Shown piece after piece: positions 37,445 to 48,300 of a stretch of 64,000 bases of DNA. Under the pieces are notes generated by a model. That model was given only the letters and a program-made list of their open reading frames with translations. It searched no databases and was not told the origin of the DNA. The position numbers were made by a program, and so were the translations under genes. Positions within the stretch are counted from its first letter, which is position 1; each line of letters starts with the position of its first letter. This DNA is from Mesostigma viride (lineage: Eukaryota; Streptophyta; Mesostigmatophyceae; Mesostigmatales; Mesostigmataceae): the NCBI GenBank assembly GCA_009746045.1, contig RPFO01000645.1, positions 386,185 through 450,184 of the forward strand. The letters are read 5' to 3'.

Positions 37445-37830
37445 CCATTGAACTGAATTGAATCGAATCGAATCGAATCGAATTGAATTGAATTGAATTG
37501 AATTGAATTGAATTGAATTGAATTGAATTGAATTGAATTGAATTGAATTGAATTGAATTGAATTGAATTGAATTGAATTGAATTGAATTGAATTGAATTG
37601 AATTGAATTGAATTGAATTGAATTGAATTGAATTGAATTGAATTGAATTGAATTGAATTGAATTGAATTGAATTGAATTGAATTGAATTGAATTGAATTG
37701 AATTGAATTGAATTGAATTGAATTGAATTGAATTGAATTGTCAAATTGAATTGAATTGAATTGAATTGAATTGGAACATAACTCCGCTGGGAGTATACTT
37801 GTAGCACATATCCCTGGGAAGGGGCCGGTA
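37445..37830 (-). mobile_element. Retrotransposon A 3' terminus with an expanded (AATTC)n tail
   Basis: About 64 units of GAATT (37455-37772, with a few GAATC variants and one break at 37741) run straight into the element A 3' end: GGAACATAACTCCGCTGGGAG and GTAGCACATAT, in complement orientation. The array therefore seems to be a grown retrotransposon tail, not an independent microsatellite. Confidence 0.75.
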
Positions 37831-38139
37831 CATGGCTTCTATAATACGCGCTGGGCAACTTCCTGCAAGGGTAGGGTGTAAACTACACCTGCTCTGGGTG
37901 CACAAAATGCACCTGCACACCACTCTATGTATTCAGGCACCTACCTAAAGGCGCCGACATAGGGGGGAAGATCATCATGGCTACTATACAAAGCCGGCTA
38001 GCTAGGGCATGGCTTCTCAGCAGAGAGTAACTCCCTGCATGGGCACAGCATAATTAAATAAAGCTAGGCATCATCTGGTGACATGGCACATCATAGGCCT
38101 GCACACATGATTAAATAATGCTAAGTAAGGCTCCAATAC

Positions 38140-39465
38140 AGAAACCAAGCTCAGTGGGTCTCACACAAGCTACGTACAACCTCAGCTCACGGCGCTGCAG
38201 ACCACGGCGCAGGCATCCGAGGCACATGCTGCACTCCTCTCCTGCCTCAAACAGGTGGAGGGGAAGTGCGGCGTGCTCATGATGAAGAAGCTTGAAGCCA
38301 TCACCGCCCACACCGAGGCCCTGGCCACACAGGTACCAAAGATATAGCGGAGCAGACGGCCACCATCGCATCCCAGCCACCCCGGCTGGATGCTGGCGAC
38401 CTCCCGCCGCTCTCCTACAGTGCGGACCTGCTGCGGTCAGCGACCGCCTCAAGTGAACCACTGACCCCATATCGCCACGAAGCTCGATCCAGGAGCTGGA
38501 GGACCACCGCCAGGCCGAACAAAGGGAGGCCACCGGCCGCGCTCGCCGCCGGTGCCGAGTGGTGCTGCGTCGTTTCCCCAAGAAGCCATGCAGGTGAGAC
38601 GTCAACCACCCTTGCCGACGAGCTCAAGGACCAGCTTCTCGCCCTCATGGGCCTGGTAAGTGAGGTAGCTAGAACTGCGCGGGTGCCACCACCTTCGATC
38701 CCCACTTGAACGGGACAAGGCGGCTCCCCCACGGCCCCACCAGTCCTGCTCACCATCCCCTCCCCCGAGGACAAGCGGCGGTTCCTTTCTCGTCCCAAGA
38801 GGTTGCACGGCCTCACCTTGACAATGGACGATGACCTGACCCCCGCTCAGCAGCAGCAGCGACGTGGAATACCTGTGGCCAGAATACCTCCGCCATGCAC
38901 AAGCAGGACCCCCAGAAGCCCAAGGTGTACTGGAAGGGGCGGGGACCTGATGATTAACCGCAATATACATGTGGACGCCCCCTGCGGGCTAGCTAGAATG
39001 ACTTGAACAGCCCTACTAGCTTGTATCAATTGGTAGTCACTGCCGCCATGGCAGCCATGCATGCCTACTAGAATGTTTGCCTAGCTGTGCATGCCACCAT
39101 AGTGACCATACCTAGTCACGTGCACCGCTAACACACGGTACACAACCAGCCATAGCCTCAGCTTAGCCCTATAGCTTGTACAGCCATGCTACGTCCTGGC
39201 TATGACCAGTTTACTTGCCCACGCTACTTGTTACTGATGATATGCTCACATGGCCGGGTCTTAATTATTGCACCCATGTGCAGCACTTGCCGGATCGTCT
39301 ATCTATGGCCGTGTCCGATTGCCGCTGTGGCATGCCTCTAGCTGGCATGAAGGAGAAAGGGGGTCTAGAGCTGCCCTTTCTTCCTGACCAGTGTGCACAA
39401 GCAGAATGATGTAAAAGCACTTCGGTGCTCGACCGTGACTCCCCAACGGGAGCACGAGTTTAATT
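38140..39465 (+). mobile_element. Retrotransposon B, second ORF1-only copy
   Basis: Longer at the 5' end than the copy at 19115. It includes a coiled-coil-like ORF1 part (QASEAHAALLSCLKQVEG), then the GLTLTMDDDLTPAQQQQRR region with frameshifts, then the 3' UTR and the AGCACTTCGGTGCT hairpin end. The 3' UTR at 39046-39070 is the unoccupied form of the site that holds the nested element at 19762-20300. Confidence 0.7.
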
Positions 39466-40216
39466 AATTATAATAACTTATCATCTGGTATAGGGCCGGT
39501 AGTATAGTACAGGCGTACATGTACAAGGCCATCGGCTAGGCCTGCATGACTATTCTACACTACGACTACTGCTGTATTCCCCTAAGTTGGCGGGGCGTTT
39601 GGAGGTGTTGTTCGGGCCGCGGGGGTCGCTTGCCAGGGCTTGTGCCCGACGTAGATGGTCGCCCCGGCCTTCCAGTACACCGGCCTGAACCCCGCTGCAG
39701 TCTGCCGGAGCTGGAGGTAGGTCGGCCATATAGCTCCCGTCGCCGTTGTTTTTGCGCCAGGGTCAAGTCGACGGTCGTCCGGCCAAGGTGAAGGGAGTCT
39801 TCGCGAGCCGCTTGCGGCGTCTGAGAAACGAAATCTTGTCCCATGGGCTCTTGAGAAGAAGATGAGAAGAAGCGGGTGCGCCCCTGCCTTATACCCCGCG
39901 CGCGGCCGGGGAAGGCGGTGGGCGACCAGCTTGATCTCACCAAGCCAAGGCCCATGCGATCAAGGATTTTTCTCTCAAACGCACGTGCAAGCTTCTCGGA
40001 ATTCTCACCTTCCACCATGTCGAGGTTCTTGACGATGACGTTCAGGCTGCGCTTCAATGGCGAGCTCGGCCTCCTCGCGGAGGTCAAGGCGTCTGCAGCG
40101 CTGGAGCTCAGGTGCTGCGACGGCGGAGACCTGTGGTGGAGGTGGTGTGCTGTTTTTAAAAGCATGTCCGCCCAGGTCGGGATGGGAGTAGCATCACTAG
40201 CAGCTGCACAGGCCAC
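39463..40216 (-). mobile_element. Degenerate ORF1-type retrotransposon, minus copy
   Basis: The minus frame at 39566-40216 contains VDLTLAQKQRRREL. After a one-base frameshift it continues as WPTYLQLRQTAAG and VYWKAGATIYV, the same ORF1 signature as element B (WPEYL...VYWRGG). The 3' side ends in complement with AAGTTATTATAATTAATT, like the end of element C. It abuts the plus-oriented element C fragment head-to-head at about 40217. Confidence 0.6.
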
Positions 40217-40217
40217 G

Positions 40218-40557
40218 CCTGGACCTGGAGGGCTGCAGTGGGCCCCTTGGTCAGCGCGGACCTGGACGTCGTTCTGACGCCGGCGCCAGTACGCCTTTCG
40301 GTAGTGCTTACCTGGGCTATTCAGCTGATATCTTGCTCCGCCGTACGCGTGCTGACCTTGCGGCGCAGCAGGTGCTTATATTTGGCTGTTTCACTGCATT
40401 CCGCGGTACGTGTGGATTGAGTGTCAAGCCATGTCGGCCGGCTGTGGTTATTTCGTCGTCGGTATCTCAATTGTAATGAGCATTGGCTTTGTTCATGTTT
40501 TGATTGGGCCGGTGCTTTCACTCTGATGTAAGTTATTATAATTTTTAATATTTATTT
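40218..40557 (+). mobile_element. Retrotransposon C, diverged 3' end
   Basis: CCTGGACCTGGAGGGC, GCGCGGACCTGGACGTC and CTCCGCCGTACGCG match 27715-27840, with frame breaks. The end TTTCACTCTGATGTAAG matches 27968-27984. Confidence 0.7.
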
Positions 40558-40559
40558 AT

Positions 40560-41140
40560 TCACTCGCCCTTACTCGCCCTCACTCGCACCGTGCGTGGCT
40601 GATGTGTTATTCCGCGCCGCGCACCCAGGCCGACTTTTTGTCACGACCCAGGCGGTATATATAGATCCCTCCCAGGCCTGCATGGTGGGCCGGCAGCGAT
40701 GCATGTTGCTGCGTGTCGTAGTTTTGTGATCGATGTAGTTAGTTGTACGACCTTGTGCAGCTGGCGTGATCTTTGGATGTCTGTGTCAGATTAAACTATT
40801 AATTTCTTCAGGGTTCTTCTTCTTTTCGGGATTTTCCTTATGTTGCATGCCCATATCACCTCCGTAATTTATCATTCTCAATGAATATATAGTAATAGTA
40901 ATCTGAAGAAATTAACAGTAATCTGATGTACATGGACATCCGAAGATCGCGCCAGCTGCACAAGGTACAACTAACAACATCACAAAACTACGACACGCAG
41001 CAACATCGCTGCCGCCCGGCCCACCATGCAGGCCTGGATCGAAGGGATCTAGACCGCATGGGTCGCGACAAAGTCAGCCCGGGTGCGGCGGAATAACGTA
41101 CACATCAGCCTTGGTGCGAGTAAGTGAGGGCGAATGACAG
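40560..41140. repeat. Large imperfect inverted repeat
   Basis: The left arm, about 40565-40800, and the right arm, about 40905-41135, are complements with small indels. Shared blocks are CCAGGCCTGCATGGTGGGCC, GTTGCTGCGTGTCGTAG and TTGTGCAGCTGGCG. The centre of about 105 bp is AT-rich. The left arm contains TATATATAG upstream of the shared blocks. Confidence 0.85.
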
Positions 41141-41204
41141 GCCTGCGCTGCCGCCAATACGAGGACCACATGCGGGCATGCTGACCACGAGCCTTTTTAA
41201 TGTA

Positions 41205-41335
41205 TGAAGTGAGACAACTATTCCTGGACGCATCTTAGTCCAACGCCGTGCCGGAAGGACTAGGGTAGTTGTCTGAGAGGCCGGAAAGACGCGAAGGCCG
41301 CGGGAGCCGCGTGGCTATCTCTGAAAAGACCTGCA
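41205..41335 (-). repeat. Dispersed hairpin repeat, minus copy
   Basis: Complement of the repeat at 36880-37010, with AGTGAGACAACTATTCC at one side and CTAGGGTAGTTGTCTGAG at the other, then CGCGAAGGCCGCGGGAGCC. Confidence 0.75.
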
Positions 41336-42354
41336 TGGAGGGAGCTTTTTAGTACGGGGCATATACAAAATATGTGTATGCATGCCAAGCCCGGCTGGGC
41401 CTGATGCGGCAGCCTTGAAGTTGGTCAGACGGTAGCTCGGAAAAAAAATTGCAGCGGCAATGAAGAAAGTCGTTCGGTCAAAGTCTTTATAATTTAGAAT
41501 TATAAAAGAATTACAAAAGGCGTCGTTTATGATCCAAAACCCGATCTTAGGGCGCACTTCATCTGGGAACTTTTTTGCTGCGGTCAGGTGGGGTCGAGAG
41601 AAAATCTGCGACCATTTGATCAGGCACCCACCTATATGAATGTCGCAACACGCTGTTCGAATCCGCAAATTAAATAATGGTGCATTAAAAACAGTGGTGG
41701 ATCAAATTATAACACCCTAGGAGGATAATCATAAATATTCAGCCTTGATAACTTGCCTTTAATTATACACGCTCAGCATCGCCTGCCAGACCGCCATGCC
41801 TGTTGCCCAGGTCACTTTGACGTGCATGTGCACACCAAAAATCGCATTTCACGCCAGTTTTCGGTCGTACCGCTTACGAGGGCAGATTTTGGCGCGGTTC
41901 GTGCCGTTGTGTTGTACATGGCGTCTCTGTAGGCCAGGGAGTGCATGCGTTCAGGTATCGGGGTTGAAGTTTATAGGCTGGGGTTGAAGGCCCGGGCCTC
42001 AATTTACTCTGTGTTGGCAAATGCTGATCACCCACGTGACGCAGTCACGTGCTTATTAAAGTGTTGCATCATGCATGTATAATTGTCGATCCCACTTTGA
42101 AGTTCAATGAACAGTATATATGGCATACCATAAAGTCAACAAAATTCGCAAAATCGAGGTGCCTTGCATGAACTTACTATGCATAGCTTACGCAAGAGGA
42201 TTGGGAGATGGTTTCTATGTACAGAGTGGCAGGTTACACGTCCCTTCAGGGCAGAGGATGGCTGTTACAAACATACTGCCAAAGCCACTGTGGTCGGCAT
42301 GCAAGGATCTTTACAGCCCCTCTGGATGACGTTAAATATTGACCAATCCAGTAG
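41336..42354. other. Intergenic stretch downstream of the spondin-domain gene
   Basis: AT-rich, with no exon or element recognised. It presumably includes the 3' UTR of the minus-strand gene ending at 42355. Confidence 0.4.
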
Positions 42355-45300
42355 TTACTGGCCAAACAGCGCTAGCACTAGCCAATAGGTTGTCATGGCC
42401 ATGATAGGGAAAAAAATGCCGAGCGACTGGGACAGATAGACAAAAGATGCTGGGAGGTGGCTGGATGGCACTCCATTTTCAGGAGGCGGTGGGCTTGGTG
42501 GCGAGCCACTAGGAGGAGGAGGAGATGGTGGTGGTCGTGGTGGTGGGGATGGTGGTGGGGATGGTGGTGGCGATGGTGGTGGCGACGGCGGTGGCGGTGG
42601 CGGCGAAACAGAACCTGCCCAGCAATAAAACAGAGGAAAGGAAGAGTGACGAAGCCAGAGAGTTGCATTAGTAACAAATGCCATAATCTGGGATTTGTAT
42701 CAATGCAATATATAGGTTTTCCACACATAGGTCATTGTATAAGAGTCTTTGTGTAAGGGTATGCCTCGCATTTCTGATGAGATTAGGCAGCGTAGAATAG
42801 CATTCGTAGGACATCTTGCTCGCACCAGTCAGGTAGACACCGCCCTTGGTCTGGCCGGCCCCCAGCGGCTTGGCCAGCCAGGCCGACATATCCTGACCTA
42901 GCCTGACCCCGAGGACACGCCCAGAAGGGCTGGTAGACCTGCCATTAACTATAGAGATCAGCTGCTGGCCGACCTAGTGGTTCCAGCTCAGTTTGAACAG
43001 CGCATTTCCTCCCTCTCTCTTGCTTGGACTGCCATGTAGGACAAGAAGAGGTGGCAGACCGTAGTCCAGGCCCACACGCCAGCCCCTGTGGGCAAGCCCC
43101 ATCCCCCCAGGAGGAAAGGGGGCTTCACTGAGTAGAGTAGTTAGGATTTTGGTAGCCTATATTAGATTAGAGTTAGCTTAGCTCGTTTTTGCGGCTCCGT
43201 TCACCCCCACCCCTCATGGAATACGTGCTACATGATCTCCCAACGGAGTCATGTTATGATTTAATTTTAATGTAATTTAATCAGCGCAAACCTTAGTAGA
43301 CCAAAACACTGTGAGACAAAGTTCTGACACAGAAAGCCGCTATCTCAAGCAGGTGCGGGCAATGGGCAAATGTGAGTCATGCTGATGTGCGTGGAAAACC
43401 ATGGACATGTTCTCTTTCAGATTAAACTAGCACAGGAATGTGCATGTGCTGTAACGCACAACTGGGGCAGCCATGTGAAAGGGCACTTGTGATGAGGTTT
43501 ACATTCTGATCATGCCCAAGAGAATTTGAACGTACGAGCTAAACTGGTGTTCATTTCTTAGCACTGGTGTTTTCTGATGCTCACAGAGAATAGTAGCATC
43601 ACAAGGCTGATTGCCGGCAAGATTGACTGAGCATTGAATGTGCCACGAGGGGTGTGACTCGGTGCCAGTGTCATGGCCAGTGAAGTGAGCCTCTGGGAAT
43701 TGGGTGGGTTGGGTTGGGGTGCGTTGTTTTGGGGTGAATGGCGCGAGAGTGCAGGAGGGGGGTTGGAAAGAGGGAGGGGAACCAAAATGACAGGGAGAAT
43801 CGCGGGCATAACAGATTGCAGGAATCCGTTATGGCACGAGGGCACTAATAAAAACTAGGGGTTCGCCCAAAAAACGAATGAGGCAACACAGGAATTGAGA
43901 GGATGGTATGTACTTTGTTCCAACATGCCGAGCATCATCCATAACATGCGGCCATGTGTCAAGTGTGGGGCCAGGTCGGGGAACATTACTGCATGGAAAC
44001 GCTTACCATTTCCACACCCGGTCACGCTCGTTTGTCGGAAGCTGAGAGTGCCCACGGAGCTAACGCCAGGGGCGGTAATTAAACTGACCACGCCCTGCGG
44101 CACCGTGGCCGCGTTGCTGCTGCTGAAGGTGGACCCTTCCTGCGTGCCAGCGTCATAAACCACCAGCTGGACCAAAGGGAGTGTGGCTGGGAAGACGATG
44201 GGGTAGGCAGACCCCGCCGCTGCAGGCCGGCTCAGGTCAAGATCGATGACACCTGTGAACCAATCGGGGCTCGGGCTCATCCTGGTCAGTATGGTCACTA
44301 ATGGCGTGGCTGCGGACACGGCTACAGTGACTGTGACGTTGCCAGGGACATCCAAGTTGCTGTTTGGGCCGAAGATGGGGCTCGCAGCCTCGCCTGACGC
44401 CACCAAGATGTCCATTTCTGCGACCAGGGTCGGCCGGGCACCGGCCTCTGCCAAGGCCTCGACACCTGGCGACGCGGGGGAGCCCCGCGCCAGCAATGCG
44501 CCTGGGGCCCGGTGGCTGATGCCTAGGATGGGCGACTGCGCGGCTCCGAACACATTCGCGCCCCACAGAAAGTTGAAGGTGGCGTCATACGTGGCCCTGC
44601 ACACGAGGCTCGGTGGTGGTGGCGGTGACGACTTTGGGGAAGGCGCAGGAATGGGAGATGGGGGGGGAGGGGAGGGGGGCGGGGGGGGAAAGGAGGTGGG
44701 GAGGGTGGTGGTGAGGGGGGAGGAGGAGGAGAGCGTGGTGGGGGTGATGAAACTGGGGGAGGGGCCGGGGATGGGGGGGAGGAGATGGGGGTGGTAATGC
44801 CGGTACAGGAGAGGGAGGGGGGGGAGGGGAAAGGAGTGGTGGGGGAAGAGGAGGTGGTGATGGCGGTGGGGGAGAGGAAGTGGGGGGAGGGGAAAGGAGT
44901 GCTGGGGACAGAGGTGGTGGTGGTGGCAGCGGGGTAGACACGAACAACGGTGGGGGTGGGGACACCAGCAGAGAGGGCGAGGGTGCGGGGGAGGGCGGCG
45001 GTGAGGGTGGGGGCGATGGTGGGGGTGAAGGTGGGGGTGAGGGTGGGGGTGAGGGTGGGGATGAGGATGATGGTGGGGAAGGAGGTGGCGGAAGTATAGG
45101 GGGAGGAGAGGGAGGGGGTGAACCGGGGGGTGGTGACGGAGGAGACGGGGAGGGGGGAGGTGAGGGGGGTGGGGAGGGCGGGGAGGGGGGCGGGAAGGGT
45201 GGAGGCGGAAACAAAATGGAAAGAGTTGGTGGTGGAGGAGATGGGGGCCGAGGTGGCGGCGGCGGGGAAGAAGGCGGGGGAGGGGAAGGGGGTGGGGGCG

Positions 45301-48300
45301 GAGAAGGGGGCGGTGGTGTCGGGCTTGGGGGAGGGGGAGACAGGGGTGGGGGTGGGGAAGGGGGAGGCGGTGATGCAGTTGGTGGTGGCGGACGCACAGG
45401 AGGTGGTGCACCCGGGGCGAGTGCATTGAGTGCCGCCCTTGCCAGCCTCAGCTCCATCGTATTGCTGCCACCTGTCCCCGTGACTGTCACCGTGTATGCC
45501 AGCAGCAACCCGCCCGCACCGTCCCCAATTCCCCGCATGCCCTGCCGCGCGCGGTTGTCCCTGTCGCCCGTAACCACTGAGGGCACACCGCTGCTGTTGC
45601 TGCACACGGCCTCGGTGGCGTTGCACAGGTTTACCGTGAAGCCAAACCCGCCGTTGACGGATGCCGTGCTGGGTGGGTCCATGTACGCAACCAGGCTCCT
45701 TGGGGCCGGGATATTGACCATGGCCAGCCCTGAGCCAGGCCCAATGCCGGTATCCCCCACGGCCAAACTGGTGGTGCGGCACGTGTAGTTACTGCCGACG
45801 CTGGTCACGTTGCAGAACATGAAATCGTCACGTGACCTGCGCTGGTTATTAACCACAATCGCAAACGACTCGAGGCCAGCCGCTGGCGAGGCCACCACCT
45901 CGAGGCTGATGCCGATCGCCCCTGTGGCCACGGCGCCCGAGTCCGCCGCACAGGTGGCGCTCAGGCAGCGCTCCACGCCCTCGCCGCCGAGACCGCAGCC
46001 CGCGAGCACGGCCGAGCTGGCGAGCGGGGGCACGCACTTGGCGTTGGCGCAGTTAAGGATCACTGCGTGGCTGTTGGGGTTGGCGCACGAGGTCGTGGAG
46101 GTGTAGAAGAGGACGAACGGGTTGCCTGACGGCCGCAGGGCAAGCGTCATGGCGGAGCCCATCACACCGGGCATGGCCAGCTGGCGGGGGGGAGTGCAGT
46201 GTGTGGGTGGATGGGCGTGCGTGCGTTGAGTTGGGGGGGAGGTCATGGGTGCAGGGAGGGAGAATGTATAGCAACACGAAAGTTAACAAAATATTACACG
46301 GAAAAAAAAGACAGACATCATTTCACGATAACAATGGAGGCGAGGCTGGGGGGGGGATGTAGCTGGGACATTGGCGGCTACAGGCGGACGACAGCTTCAT
46401 GAACAAACTTGACAGTCAAACCTACTGCGTGATGACGATACGTAATGAGGATGCCAGCATGCCACCACCCATGCGGCCCATGATGCACAGGGGGGGAGGA
46501 CTAGGAAAAAAATATCGGCAGATGGTCGTCAAGCGATTCATCCGCCTGCCGTTAACCGCGATGAAGTGTACAGCTTGGGCGATGTGATGGAAAGGCAGGG
46601 TCAGCGCGTGGCTTCAGGTATCCCACACGGTGGCTAAGAGGGGTATGAGGAAAAAGAAAGAAAGTTCCGAGTACCTGGGCTGCTAGGCGAATGCCCGCAC
46701 TAGGAAAAAGAGACAGATACTTGCCAGCGGCTTCCAAGCTAGTGGGAGCAGAAACATGGTGCATTTGCGCTTTGGTGCAGCCAACCGGCGTGGCCACGAG
46801 AGCGTTGGAACCCGCATGGGCATGCGCCTCGCCACACAGACAGCTGCGCGGCATAGAGCAGAGCAACCACCGGACCACGCGTGTGGGAACCCACCCGAGT
46901 CCCCCCTGGCGCCAGGTTGGTGCAGAACTCGTCCGCGCAGGCGATGAGGAAGAGGTCGCTGGAATTGGACACGCCGAGGAAGATCGTCTTGTCCAGCAGC
47001 GTGAGGGCAGAGACCAGCTTGAGCCCCGGCGCCAGGGGATGCCGCCGCACCAGGGCGTCCAGCGCGCTGCACATCCCATTCGCACAGATGCGGACGACCA
47101 GCTCCGAGCCCTCCACGTAGATCAGTAGCGGCAGGCCGTTAAGACCGGCGGCAACCGCCAGCTGTCCCTGTAGTAAGCTGGCCGGGCCCGCACCCAGCGA
47201 GTTGACATTCATGCTCGAACAGAGGGCATCGTTGCAGTAGGCGGTGAAGAAAGCCGGTGGCTGGGGCTCCCAGATGAATAGGATCGGAGTGGGGGTGGCT
47301 GTCGCGGGGGCAGCCGACAGCATCCACACGTACACGTACCCGCCGGTACCTGAGAAGCTCTCCACCGCGCGGAAGATGTCCGAGGTGGGAGAGGGCGGGG
47401 GGGGCCTGGGCGGTGGCGGCCGCGTGGGGGCCTGAGGCACTGATGGGGCTGTAGGGGATAAGGGGGGGGAGGGCGAGGGCGGTGGTGGCGAAGGGGGCGG
47501 CGACGGCGGCGGTGGCGCCGCGACCGCAAAGCTACCATCCAGTAACCACGTGCGCGTGAGCGTCAACGAGCGTGAGTTGTTGGGGGCGATGAGGTCGTAA
47601 TAGAGGACCAGCCCGCCCTGCCCATCGACCATGCCGCGAACTTGGCGACGTGCGCTCGGGAGCACCACGCTGTTGCCACCTGTCACGATCGACTTCAAGG
47701 CGCCAGCATTATAGTCGCACACGACATCATCGCTGGTCTCGTTGCACAAGCTGACGGCGATGCCTGATGCCCCAGTCGTGTTCAGGCCATGGAATGCGAT
47801 CAGGCTGCCACCTGGCGGGCCGCCGTTGGTGACCAGGCGGGCCAGCTTGGCGTTGGGTCCGATGGATTGGCCTGGGATGGCGTCTGCCATGGTCCGTGTC
47901 GCGCACGTGAAGTTTAGTGCCGAGACGATGGTGCAGGAGATGAGCAGGTCCTTCTTCTGGACTTGGTTATTGAACACGATTGCAAACCTCTCAAAAAGCG
48001 CGCCAACCGGGCCGGACGCCACCGGCTGCAGTGCCACCAGGCTGAGCTCGACCTCTCCTGTGCCAGTGCCGATGATGTTGCAGTCTGGGTAGAGACACGA
48101 CGTGTTGGCGACGGAGCAGCCTGCCAGGACAGCAGTGGATGACACGTTCTGGCAGGTGGGTGTGGAGCAGCTAAGGACGACCAGGTCGCTGTCCACGTGG
48201 GTGCAGTTGCGGCCATTAGAATAATAGGCCAGCAGGGGGTTACCAGAGAGCGGGTGGCGGGTCATCTCGACCCACGACCCGATGGTGTACTGCAGCTCGG

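Noticed and set aside
44880-45788. 302-codon Gly-rich plus-strand frame
   Set aside because: Antisense shadow of the Pro/Ser hinge; the minus strand has flanking modules and splice-consistent exons.
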